In this document: piece by piece, positions 1 through 7,943 of the stretch
Layout of the letters: every line of letters starts with the position of its first letter
Position numbering within the stretch: the first letter of the stretch is position 1
Assembly: GCA_013823945.1 (NCBI GenBank)
Contig: PNMZ01000001.1
Coordinates: 620,001-684,000 of the forward strand
Reading direction: 5' to 3'
DNA length: 64,000 nt
From: a bacterium
GTDB lineage: Bacteria > Armatimonadota > Fimbriimonadia > Fimbriimonadales > Fimbriimonadaceae
Program-made: the position numbers and the translations under genes
The notes under the pieces: generated by a model
What the model was told of the DNA's origin: nothing
The model's database searches: none
Seen by the model: the letters and a program-made list of their open reading frames with translations, nothing else

Positions 1-1502
1 CGCCGCCAAACCCAATTCTGAAAAGAGGCGAACCGCTCTTCAGACCCTGCAACTTCGAGTGGCTCAATACCATTCGCCAAGCAAAATGCCGCCAGCAAGC
101 CCACAGCTTCTCCAATATTCCATTCAATGGGATGCAACCGGTAACACCCGTTGGTAATGTGGGTCACCCCTAAATTCTTACAAGCAGGCAGCAAATTTCG
201 AACTCGCTGGGGAATCAATGAGCCAAGTGGGATCTGGAATGGCAAAGTGCTCGTGTCGATTGTCGGACGACCATTCGCGCTCGGATGCAAGTCAATTCGG
301 TAAGCCCCTATTCCAACCGACATCGGCACTTCTGGAGCGACAACTTCCCCGGGATTTGTGTAAGCTGCAATGTCCTGCTCTCGAATCGTGTGCATTGCCC
401 GAATGCGCCGCGACTCGCGGATATAGGCCGACTTAGCCAACCCATCTTCAGTTCCTGTATGTTCGGGCGCGAATCTCAATCCTTTATATCCATGCTCTGT
501 TTGCATCCAATATAACATCGATTTGGTTAAGTTCTTCGCTGATTCATACCGCTTAGCCGCAGTAGCTGGATCAACATCAATCACCGTGCCTTGATCAAAA
601 TCGTTCATGGGCCAATTCATAATCGTTGCCGCGGCACGCTGATCAGTGTGCAGAGCGGGATCAACAATCTGGCGATAGGTAAACAGGCTGAACCAGTGAT
701 CACTGAACAATGGAAAATCCACCGCTTCACCACGCTGGACATGAAGCATCCTGAAACTTAAGAGCTTATCTGGCCAATTAGGCGGCTGATACTGACTCCA
801 AAAGTCGTATTCCGCTGGCTTTTCGATTGTATGGTCTGCCCCTGGCTCCCAGACAACTGCCGCGCACCAGGTAAACGATTGAACATTCTCAGCCTCACCT
901 TCACCTTCCATGGCGTTCGGTTCGTGTGTTTCCGCTCGCGACTCTGCACCTAGGGCATATTCGGTACCCGTTAACGGCAACAAATCACCCAACTCAGTTG
1001 CATCAAGGAAGAATTTCGCCCGAATAACCGTCCGTTCACCCGTGAACCGATTGAGAACATGAATTGAATCAACACGATCGCCAGTCACTTCTGCGTGAAC
1101 AACAGCCGAATCCAGAAGCATGGTCAAGTTCGGATTTTGACCATCACCCAACATGTCCAACAACACCCGGTGCCCCACTGCCGGCGAGAAACAAAGGTGG
1201 CTCACCCACCCATTCCCTGGATTCAAACGGGGATTCTCTTGTGCCTCAATTGTCAAGTTCTCGTGGAGCCGGTAATGTGCTCGAACCCGATTCCGAAACT
1301 CCCGATAAGAAGCCGTGCAACCCGTCGATTCAATCCAAGGGTTCTCATCCGGTGGTACGGTTTGGGATGTCAACTGCCCTCCAATCCAATCCGTTTCCTC
1401 CGTCAAAACAACTTTGAGATTGTGCTCCGCTAAGGCCAGAGCGGCGGCCGTACCCCCGGTTCCGCCACCAACGATTACCACATCGCACACCAACTCAGTC
1501 AC
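1..1502 (-). CDS. FAD-dependent oxidoreductase (3' end cut by window edge)
   Basis: The frame is open on the minus strand from a GTG at 1502 through the left edge, so about 500 residues are visible and the C-terminus is missing. The N-terminus has a Rossmann dinucleotide-binding motif (VVIVGGGTGG, then an acidic pair in VVLTEE about 30 residues on), as in the FAD_oxidored family (PF12831) of soluble flavoenzymes. Further on come WIGGQ and a DATELGDLLPL segment, both typical of that family. An in-frame TGA lies just upstream of the GTG, so the start is bounded. The substrate cannot be told. It lies 47 bases downstream of the VOC gene on the same strand and may share its transcript. No signal peptide is visible. 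Confidence 0.85.
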   Translation of the reverse strand, partial: MTELVCDVVIVGGGTGGTAAALALAEHNLKVVLTEETDWIGGQLTSQTVPPDENPWIESTGCTASYREFRNRVRAHYRLHENLTIEAQENPRLNPGNGWVSHLCFSPAVGHRVLLDMLGDGQNPNLTMLLDSAVVHAEVTGDRVDSIHVLNRFTGERTVIRAKFFLDATELGDLLPLTGTEYALGAESRAETHEPNAMEGEGEAENVQSFTWCAAVVWEPGADHTIEKPAEYDFWSQYQPPNWPDKLLSFRMLHVQRGEAVDFPLFSDHWFSLFTYRQIVDPALHTDQRAAATIMNWPMNDFDQGTVIDVDPATAAKRYESAKNLTKSMLYWMQTEHGYKGLRFAPEHTGTEDGLAKSAYIRESRRIRAMHTIREQDIAAYTNPGEVVAPEVPMSVGIGAYRIDLHPSANGRPTIDTSTLPFQIPLGSLIPQRVRNLLPACKNLGVTHITNGCYRLHPIEWNIGEAVGLLAAFCLANGIEPLEVAGSEERFASFQNWVWR

Positions 1503-1549
1503 GCCCGCGAGCGTACCTATTGACGACTGGCCTCAGCCGAATTCACGGT

Positions 1550-1936
1550 TCAAAGTGGGGCAAACAGGTCAACGATGTTGCCATCTGGGTCAACGACCTG
1601 CGCATACCGTTGACCCCAAAATGCATCCCAAGGCTCCTTCGAACTCTGGAACCCGGCCGATACGATCTGATCATGAATTGCATCAACATCAACGGGAGAA
1701 TCACAGAGGAACGCCATACCCATTCGGTGACCCGTCGGCACCTGATAATGGGGCATGATCGTTTTCACCAGTTCAACCGTATCCCACATCAAGCGCAGAC
1801 CATTCGGCAAAGTGGCCTCTAAATGATCTTCGTTCGAGTCCAGAACAGGAACCGGAACCCCCAGAAGTGAGTAAAACTTCAAGGACTTCGCCATGTCGGC
1901 GGTTACAATGCCAAGTGCGTCAAATCGAGCAGCCAT
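1550..1936 (-). CDS. VOC (glyoxalase/bleomycin-resistance fold) family protein
   Basis: A 128-residue protein with the two beta-alpha-beta-beta-beta modules of the vicinal oxygen chelate superfamily. The first module starts FDALGIVTADMAKSLKFYS. The second ends in the typical VVDPDGNIVDLF strand. The usual C-terminal metal-ligand Glu of glyoxalases is replaced by Asp-Leu in this segment, so metal-dependent catalysis is uncertain. The size fits single-domain VOC proteins. Members include glyoxalases, dioxygenases and antibiotic-binding proteins, and nothing here picks one of them. The ATG at 1936 follows the divergent upstream gene by about 55 bases. Confidence 0.85.
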   Translation of the reverse strand: MAARFDALGIVTADMAKSLKFYSLLGVPVPVLDSNEDHLEATLPNGLRLMWDTVELVKTIMPHYQVPTGHRMGMAFLCDSPVDVDAIHDQIVSAGFQSSKEPWDAFWGQRYAQVVDPDGNIVDLFAPL

Positions 1937-1990
1937 GCAAACAGTTTACATGAAGAAAGTAGAATTTTGTCTACATAATCGAGGAAATTT

Positions 1991-3256
1991 ATGAAACGCA
2001 TTTGGATTTTTGGCGGAATCGCCCTCGCTCTCATCCTCGCCTTTTGCGGAATCGGGGGCTTTTTCCTCTACCGAGGACTAGTGGATTCTGCCGGAACTCT
2101 TGAACCTGAATTTCGGCGCGCCAAAGAAAACCAAATCCCCCTCGTCTGGGCAGATCTTGAACCACCGCGCGCGCTCGAACCCAACCAAAACGCCGCCTTG
2201 GATTACAAGAAAATTTTTGACTTGTGGCAAACCGAAAGACCAAGGTTCACCGACGAGCGATGGGACAGCTTCATCCGAGGCCAAGGCGTGCCTGATGACC
2301 GAAAACAGATACAAAACGCCCTGAATGGACTCAACCCGCTCTTTAAATCTGCCAGTGCAAAAACAGAAGTTCAGTGGCAGATTGACTACAGTCTACGAGC
2401 CTTCACCTCCTATCCTGGTTTCGCTGCGATCGTCGACGCCAACGAAATCAATCTCCAAAAAAATCAATATCGGACCGCCGTTCGAAGCGTCGACCTCGAT
2501 CAGATCAAAGATGCATTCCGAGTCAGCGACCATATTCTCGCCTCAAACGATCCAGGCAGCCTGCGCGCTTCCGCCCGTATCCGAATGTCCGCTTTAGAGG
2601 CAGCCGGAAGATCGCTCACCGAAACCCCTCGTGTCGCGCAAGACTCGACCAAATACTATCAAGCTCTCCTTTCAATCCTTGAACAAGTCAAACCGATCGA
2701 CCCATTGCCTTTCTGGCGCAGAACTGCGTTTCTCCAATTCATCACGTGGGATGAGTACGAAAAACTAACCGCAGATCAACGCGAACTCTTCGCCGCATCT
2801 CGCCGCGATCATGATCTCATCATCGATTCGGCAACAAGCGAAATTCTAAAATTTTGGAACGACGCTCTAGCCCAAGCCAAAGGAGAAACCCAGCTCGGCC
2901 AACAGCTTCTCCTCGGCGAAAGAGTCCTTCGCATCCGAGACCGTACCGATATCGCCGCACTCCCTCTCCAAAAGCTTTGGACACTCGACTCTGCGACCAA
3001 AGGCGCCGCTTCCATCGACTGGCTCATTGCCGAAGAACAGTTGCAGTTACTCCGACAAGTCCTGGACATATTAAACGCCAACTCCACGGAGTTCCCGGAC
3101 GAGTTCAAGTGCAAACGCAAAAGCGTTATCGGTGAAAAATTCTATGATTACGAGAAAACTGACGCTGGTTTTAGAATCACCGCCACACCAAGCAACCGAC
3201 TCGTACCAGCTTCAGCCCTGGCCCAGAGAAAGCTCACCTACGAGTTCTCCAGGTAA
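1991..3256 (+). CDS. Hypothetical membrane-anchored protein
   Basis: A 421-residue protein of no family I recognise. Residues 5-28 form one strongly hydrophobic segment after MKRIW, with no cleavage or lipobox motif, so it is probably a signal anchor with the rest outside the cytoplasmic membrane. The remainder is polar and probably helical, with many Arg, Glu, Gln and Leu. ATG at 1991 follows an AGGAAATTT element. The 3' end overlaps the convergent HAD phosphatase gene by 19 bases. The third-position C bias matches other plus-strand genes here, so it looks native and expressed. Confidence 0.75.
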   Translation: MKRIWIFGGIALALILAFCGIGGFFLYRGLVDSAGTLEPEFRRAKENQIPLVWADLEPPRALEPNQNAALDYKKIFDLWQTERPRFTDERWDSFIRGQGVPDDRKQIQNALNGLNPLFKSASAKTEVQWQIDYSLRAFTSYPGFAAIVDANEINLQKNQYRTAVRSVDLDQIKDAFRVSDHILASNDPGSLRASARIRMSALEAAGRSLTETPRVAQDSTKYYQALLSILEQVKPIDPLPFWRRTAFLQFITWDEYEKLTADQRELFAASRRDHDLIIDSATSEILKFWNDALAQAKGETQLGQQLLLGERVLRIRDRTDIAALPLQKLWTLDSATKGAASIDWLIAEEQLQLLRQVLDILNANSTEFPDEFKCKRKSVIGEKFYDYEKTDAGFRITATPSNRLVPASALAQRKLTYEFSR

Positions 3257-3993
3257 TCCAATACCCCCGCCAACGTTTCACTCCCCAAAACACCATCAGG
3301 AATCTCGCTACTAACCCCTGTCAGAACAAGCCAAGGCAAACACCCAGCCGCCAGCGCACAATCAAGATCGGTCTCAATTCTATCTCCCACAAAGAGGACT
3401 TCTCGGGGTTCAACCCCCAATTCATCGCAAGCTTGCCAAGCCATCGTAGGCTGCGGTTTTCCCACAACAATCGGGTCGACCCCACTAGCGGCGACAACGG
3501 CTGCAATGAGCGAACCCGCTCCCGGCGCAAATCGTCCACCATCATACGGATAGGTTTTATCGAGATTTGTTGCATAAAAAACTGCCCCGTTCCGAATCGC
3601 ATCGCTCGCTTCTTGCAAAATCGTGAAATCAAACTCAAAACAAAGACCAACTACAACCGCTTCCGCATCACAATATGGAACTATCGTCAACCCGGCTTCG
3701 ATCATTGATTCCATCAGCCCCGGATTCCCAACTACACCAACCTTATGAAAAGAATGAGCAATTTCCTTAGCTGCTGCCATTCCTGATGTCACCACCCAAT
3801 CTGGCTGCGAAGGAACCCCCATTCGAACTAACTTTGCACGAACTGATTCCGGTCTTGCCCCTGAATTGTTCGTGATGTAACGCACCGCGAACCCCCTTCG
3901 AATGAACTCGGCAATTGAATCCGCCGCATCGGGGCAAGCTTCGCTCCCCCGATAAACCGTCCCATCCAAATCGAGGAAAATTGCCCGAATCAT
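3238..3993 (-). CDS. HAD-superfamily sugar/nucleotide phosphatase, NagD-like
   Basis: A 251-residue HAD-IIA hydrolase. Motif I is FLDLDGTVYRG with nucleophile Asp8 and acid/base Asp10. Motif II is ITNNSG. Motif IV is FVGDRIETDLDCA. The capping domain, of the NagD type, lies between them. Such enzymes dephosphorylate small phosphorylated metabolites (nucleotides, 4-nitrophenyl phosphate, glycerol phosphate) in the cytosol using Mg2+. It starts 4 bases after the stop of the polyprenyl synthase gene, so it is probably the last gene of a menG-polyprenyl synthase-HAD operon. A link to dephosphorylation of prenyl phosphates is possible but is only an inference from position. Confidence 0.9.
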   Translation of the reverse strand: MIRAIFLDLDGTVYRGSEACPDAADSIAEFIRRGFAVRYITNNSGARPESVRAKLVRMGVPSQPDWVVTSGMAAAKEIAHSFHKVGVVGNPGLMESMIEAGLTIVPYCDAEAVVVGLCFEFDFTILQEASDAIRNGAVFYATNLDKTYPYDGGRFAPGAGSLIAAVVAASGVDPIVVGKPQPTMAWQACDELGVEPREVLFVGDRIETDLDCALAAGCLPWLVLTGVSSEIPDGVLGSETLAGVLDYLENS

Positions 3994-3997
3994 CAGG

Positions 3998-5026
3998 CTA
4001 ATTCTGACGCCGGGTCACACCAAAAGTAACTCCAGCAAGGAGTCGGCGCTCATCAGACTCTGGCAACCCTTCCAAACTCTCCCGGGCCGTAGAAGCATGC
4101 TCTCGTGCATCTTGATCGGCCCTGGCTAAAGCTTTTCGATCATTCATCCACCCAACAATCATCTTCAAATCTTCTTGTGAAGCCCCATTTCCAAATTTAC
4201 TTCCAACAAAAGTGCGCTCCTCAGCAGAAAGCTCGGTCAACAAATAAATCAATGGCAACGTGGTCTGGCCATCAATAAAGTCCGTCGCAATCGGCTTGCC
4301 CGTCTTGTTCGAATCCCCCCGGAAGTCCAATATGTCGTCCACGATCTGAAACGCCATTCCCAAATGGTGCCCATATTGACCAAGTGCATCCGTTGCCGAT
4401 TCCGAAGATGCCGCCAACATGCCCCCAATACGGCAACAACACTCGATAAAACTTGCCGTTTTCATCCGCAAAACCGACAAATGGTCGTCCAGAGACAAGT
4501 CCAACTGACCCCGAACCGCAATCTCCTGAACCTCACCTTCAGCCAGTTCCACAACCGCCCGGCTCACCATTCGAATAATCCGCAAGTCCCCGTCCTCAGC
4601 CAAAATTTGCATCGCTTTGGCAAGCAAAACATCCCCCCCCAATATGCTTGGTGTGATGCCGTGTACCGAAAACGCCGTAGGCCGTCCTCGACGAGTCGCC
4701 GCATCATCAATCACGTCATCATGGATCAACGTGGCCATATGGATTAATTCCATCGCCGTGCCGAGCTGAGTTGCGCGCGATCTCTCAAACGGGAGCCCCG
4801 TAGCCCTCGCTGCCAAAAAAACCAATGCAGGCCGTAAACGCTTTCCCCCGCCATCCAATGTAATCCGGCCGACTTCTTCAACAAGGGGAATGACCGAATT
4901 CACTTGCAACTGCAATTCACGTTCCACATCCTGGATGTATGCCGTCGTCTCTTCCAACAGTCTTGGACTGATTTTAAGAGCCTCAAATCCCTCACTAAGC
5001 GAGGACAAGAATCCGCTGATTTTCAT
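3998..5026 (-). CDS. Polyprenyl diphosphate synthase (trans-isoprenyl diphosphate synthase)
   Basis: A 342-residue class I prenyltransferase that extends an allylic diphosphate with IPP units. The first aspartate-rich motif is DDVIDD (residues 103-108) and the second is DDILD (230-234). GGGKRLRP near residue 59 binds the IPP diphosphate. The length and motif spacing fit long-chain (C35-C50) synthases such as octaprenyl or heptaprenyl synthase. I chose the ATG at 5026 because it overlaps the menG stop as ATGA and has GGGGAG 7 bases upstream. A start 15 bases further upstream would bury that ribosome site. Its place next to menG suggests it makes the menaquinone side chain. Confidence 0.95.
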   Translation of the reverse strand: MKISGFLSSLSEGFEALKISPRLLEETTAYIQDVERELQLQVNSVIPLVEEVGRITLDGGGKRLRPALVFLAARATGLPFERSRATQLGTAMELIHMATLIHDDVIDDAATRRGRPTAFSVHGITPSILGGDVLLAKAMQILAEDGDLRIIRMVSRAVVELAEGEVQEIAVRGQLDLSLDDHLSVLRMKTASFIECCCRIGGMLAASSESATDALGQYGHHLGMAFQIVDDILDFRGDSNKTGKPIATDFIDGQTTLPLIYLLTELSAEERTFVGSKFGNGASQEDLKMIVGWMNDRKALARADQDAREHASTARESLEGLPESDERRLLAGVTFGVTRRQN

Positions 5027-5745
5027 AACTTCACTCCCCAATGGATCGCAATGTTCCCAAAGAATCGAGTCTTGTACTGAACTTCGGAAAAACCCGCCAA
5101 TTCAAAGGCCCGCTTCAAATCATCCCGGCTTAAAAATTGCTCCGTACTTTTTGGCAAATATGCATATGCCTCTGGCTGGCGCAAAATCCGACCCAGAAGC
5201 GGCACCATAACGTGATAAGCCCACCGACTCAACGGCCCAAGCGGCCCCGCTGGCTGCGACATATCAATGCAAACAAACTTCCCACCAGGCTTGAGGACTC
5301 GCACAACTTCCGCCAAAGTTCGGTTCAAATCCGGAACATTTCTGAGCCCCCAACCGACAGTTACTGCGTCAAATCGCTCCGATTCAAACGGCAAAAAAGT
5401 TGCATCGCCCAAAGTCAGCTGAGTACCCGGCCGAACTTTTCCCGCCGCAACCTCGAGCATCGGCGCGCAGTAATCCAGCCCAATTAGCTGACCCGAATCG
5501 CCAACGTACCTTTCTGCCGAAACTAAGAAATCACCTGTCCCACAACATAAATCCAAGACCGAATCTCCACGCTTCAACCCTATGAGCGCGCAAGCCTCGT
5601 TCCGCCAGCGGTGATGCCCCTTTGCCGACATGATTGAATTCGCCAGATCATAAGTCGGCGCAATTTCCGCAAACATATCGCGAACTGCTTCTCGCTTTTC
5701 ATCGCCCTGAGTCTTCCAAGGCGGAGTCTTTGTGGAGGGAGTCAT
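5023..5745 (-). CDS. menG: Demethylmenaquinone methyltransferase (UbiE/MenG)
   Basis: About 240 residues, a class I SAM-dependent methyltransferase of the UbiE/COQ5 family. The SAM motif is VLDLCCGTGDF. RFDAVTVGWGLRNV is the family signature, and VLKPGG is motif III. The enzyme methylates demethylmenaquinone to menaquinone in the last step of quinone synthesis at the cytoplasmic membrane. No ubiquinone genes are visible, so menG is the better label. ATG at 5745 is preferred; a TTG two codons upstream is possible. The stop overlaps the polyprenyl synthase start by 4 bases, which suggests translational coupling of ring methylation and tail synthesis. Confidence 0.95.
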   Translation of the reverse strand: MTPSTKTPPWKTQGDEKREAVRDMFAEIAPTYDLANSIMSAKGHHRWRNEACALIGLKRGDSVLDLCCGTGDFLVSAERYVGDSGQLIGLDYCAPMLEVAAGKVRPGTQLTLGDATFLPFESERFDAVTVGWGLRNVPDLNRTLAEVVRVLKPGGKFVCIDMSQPAGPLGPLSRWAYHVMVPLLGRILRQPEAYAYLPKSTEQFLSRDDLKRAFELAGFSEVQYKTRFFGNIAIHWGVKL

Positions 5746-5787
5746 GCCCAACTGTCTCTACGCACCATCTTACCAAAACCAATCTCT

Positions 5788-5809
5788 ATTTTCAATAATT
5801 TTTGAAAAT
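5788..5809. repeat. Perfect inverted repeat between menG and the R3H ATPase gene
   Basis: ATTTTCAA (5788-5795) and TTGAAAAT (5802-5809) form 8-base perfect arms around a 6-base spacer. It lies in the 190-base divergent gap between menG and the R3H/AAA gene, about 45 bases upstream of menG. It is AT-rich, with no adjacent U-tract on the menG transcript, so an operator is more likely than a terminator. The bound factor is unknown. Confidence 0.4.
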
Positions 5810-5936
5810 TCAGGAAAAATGGCGACGAGCACCCAGTAAACATGCCAGGTTCTTAACCTTGCCCCAACTCCCCCTGTTAATAAATCCCAGGATTCTGACG
5901 TTAACCGAAGCTTTTCTTCGTCAAAAGAGTTGACGC

Positions 5937-7556
5937 ATGGCAAAGCTCCCTGAGGGACTCCAGCAATTTTTGGAAATTTTGCCTCCCGTAATTCGGGAAA
6001 AGCTTGATTTCCATCCTGACTTAACCCGCCTGGTCGAAGTTGTCATGGACTACGGTCGACCCGCCGAAGCAAGATTTCTCCGCTCCGTCGAACGCTGGCC
6101 CGGCACAATCATCACCGAACAAGACATCGACTTCACCGAAAAAGCCATCGGCGAATTCGGCGGCGACAATCGCGCCGGAATTGAGCGCACTCTGCACCGG
6201 ATTTCCGCCATTCGAAACCGCCACGGTCGCATCATCGGTCTCACTTGCCGCGTTGGCCGCGCCCTCGAAGGCACCATTGACATCATTGATGACATTGTGC
6301 GAAGTGGGCAGTCCATCCTGATCCTCGGACGTCCAGGGGTTGGGAAAACCACCAAGCTTCGCGAAGTCGCCCGTGTCCTCGCTGATGAAGTCAACAAGAG
6401 GGTCGTCATCGTCGACACCAGCAACGAAATTGGCGGCGACGGCGACGTCCCTCACCCCGCAATTGGAAGCTCCCGTCGAATGCAGGTGCCCAACCCTGCC
6501 GATCAACACGGAGTGATGATCGAAGCGGTCGAAAACCACATGCCCGAAGTCATCGTCATCGATGAAATCGGGAACGAAAGTGAAGCCCAAGCCGCTCGTA
6601 CCATCGCCGAACGTGGAGTCCAGCTCATCGCAACGGCTCACGGTCAGTCACTCGAGAACCTTATGCTGAATCCGGCCCTGTGCGACCTCATCGGAGGAAT
6701 TCAGGCCGTCACCCTCAGCGACGACGAAGCCCGCCGCCGAGGATCACAAAAGACCGTTCTCGAACGCAAAGCGCCACCGACATTCGATGTTGTCCTAGAG
6801 CTCCTCGATTTCGACCGCCTCGCTGTCCACCACACCGTCCAAAAAACTGTTGACCTCATGCTCCGAGGCATCGCCCCCCGGCCCGAACTCAGAGTCCGAA
6901 CTGAGCAAGGCGAAGTCGAAGTTGTGCAAAAGGAATTTTCGCCCGAAATCGACGAGCCAGGGTTCAACGAACGGTTCCCCAGCCTCAGCAAAAAGCAAGA
7001 TACTGAGGTACCGGCAGCTCAAATCACTCGCACCAAACATCGCGAGGAAAAATCAAAGCACGAACCCGTCGAGAAGGCTCCTGCCGCCAACAAAACCGTT
7101 CGGATTTATCCGTACGGAATTGCCCGGACGCGACTCGAACGTGCTATCCGAGAACGGCGTGTCCCGGCCTTGATTACCAATGACGTATTCAACGCTGACG
7201 CGGTCATCGCCATCAAATCTGTTCAAGCTCAAAAACCCGGCAAACTCGCACAACTAAAAAAGAACGTGCAGATCGTGTCCGTCAAATCGAACACGTTCAG
7301 CCAAATCTCCGGGGCACTCGATGAAGTCATGCGCCACCATACGGGTCAAGATTCAGGGCTCGACACGGCCCTCGAAGAAGCCGCCGATGCCGTGAAGCAA
7401 GTCCTGATGTCGAACAAACCCGTCGAACTCTCACCCCGAGACGCCCGCCTCCGCAAACACCAACACCAGTTTGTCGAAGGTCAGCGTCTCGCTAGTGAAG
7501 CCGTCGGACAAGAACCTGAACGCCGCATCCGTGTCCTCCCCGTCCAGCTCAAATGA
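5937..7556 (+). CDS. R3H/AAA+ ATPase (Ycf45/SpoIIIAA-like)
   Basis: A 539-residue protein. The central ATPase resembles SpoIIIAA and the cyanobacterial/plastid Ycf45 group, with Walker A LGRPGVGKTT near residues 129-138 and a Walker B region EVIVIDEIGNE near 207. The N-terminal domain of about 110 residues is typical of these proteins. After a charged linker, the C-terminal 45 residues form an R3H single-stranded nucleic-acid-binding domain with the R-x-x-x-H motif (RLRKH). Known members are poorly understood; a role in RNA or DNA handling is inferred from the domains. ATG at 5937 has AAAGAG 7 bases upstream. The gene stands alone and is followed by a repeat-rich gap. Confidence 0.9.
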   Translation: MAKLPEGLQQFLEILPPVIREKLDFHPDLTRLVEVVMDYGRPAEARFLRSVERWPGTIITEQDIDFTEKAIGEFGGDNRAGIERTLHRISAIRNRHGRIIGLTCRVGRALEGTIDIIDDIVRSGQSILILGRPGVGKTTKLREVARVLADEVNKRVVIVDTSNEIGGDGDVPHPAIGSSRRMQVPNPADQHGVMIEAVENHMPEVIVIDEIGNESEAQAARTIAERGVQLIATAHGQSLENLMLNPALCDLIGGIQAVTLSDDEARRRGSQKTVLERKAPPTFDVVLELLDFDRLAVHHTVQKTVDLMLRGIAPRPELRVRTEQGEVEVVQKEFSPEIDEPGFNERFPSLSKKQDTEVPAAQITRTKHREEKSKHEPVEKAPAANKTVRIYPYGIARTRLERAIRERRVPALITNDVFNADAVIAIKSVQAQKPGKLAQLKKNVQIVSVKSNTFSQISGALDEVMRHHTGQDSGLDTALEEAADAVKQVLMSNKPVELSPRDARLRKHQHQFVEGQRLASEAVGQEPERRIRVLPVQLK

Positions 7557-7943
7557 GCCCTGTCATCCCCGCGAAGCCTGCCCCGGGCTTGAACAGGGCA
7601 TGTCATGCAATTCACTTCGTTTAAACCCTCCCCTGATGGGGAGGGGGGATAGAGGAGGGGCAGTAAAAATCTTACGTAGTCATCCCCGCGAAGGCGGGGA
7701 CCCAGCCCGTAAGTTCACAGGCCGAAGGCTCTGCTCTCCGAAGGGGAGAGTCGGCCCTTGGTTTGAACAGTGCATGTCATGCAATTCACCTCGTTTAATC
7801 CCTCCCCTGGCTTGAAATGGGGGGATGGGGTGGGGCAGAACATATCTCGCTTTAAGCAGAAACTGGAAATTAACCCAAAACATACGAGCCGAGAATCTTC
7901 CTCCCCGGATAGAGAAAAGGTGCAACCCTGCCCCACCCAAACA
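7557..7943. repeat. Repeat-rich intergenic region downstream of the R3H ATPase gene
   Basis: This 387-base gap has no gene. It holds two rough copies of a composite unit. Each has a GTCATCCCCGCGAAG element (7562-7576 and 7678-7693), a 36-base element beginning TTGAACAG (7589-7625 and 7763-7798), and a G/C box of the form CCCTCCCC...GGGGTGGGGCAG (7626-7663 and 7800-7840). The second copy has a perfect hairpin, CCCCGC-GAAG-GCGGGG (7684-7699). Related pieces recur at 11131-11272 and 34967-35029. It is likely a non-coding dispersed repeat, and the hairpins may also end transcription between the convergent genes. Confidence 0.75.
7684..7699. repeat. REP-like GC hairpin
   Basis: A perfect 6-base stem CCCCGC/GCGGGG with a GAAG loop. 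It is the core of the dispersed repeat, located between convergent genes. It resembles the short GC-rich palindromes (REP-like) scattered in many bacterial genomes. Confidence 0.6.

Noticed and set aside
1064-1758. Plus-strand frames of over 100 codons near the left edge
   Set aside because: They overlap the FAD oxidoreductase and VOC genes on the minus strand, which have clear motifs; the plus frames are Pro/Ser-rich and featureless.
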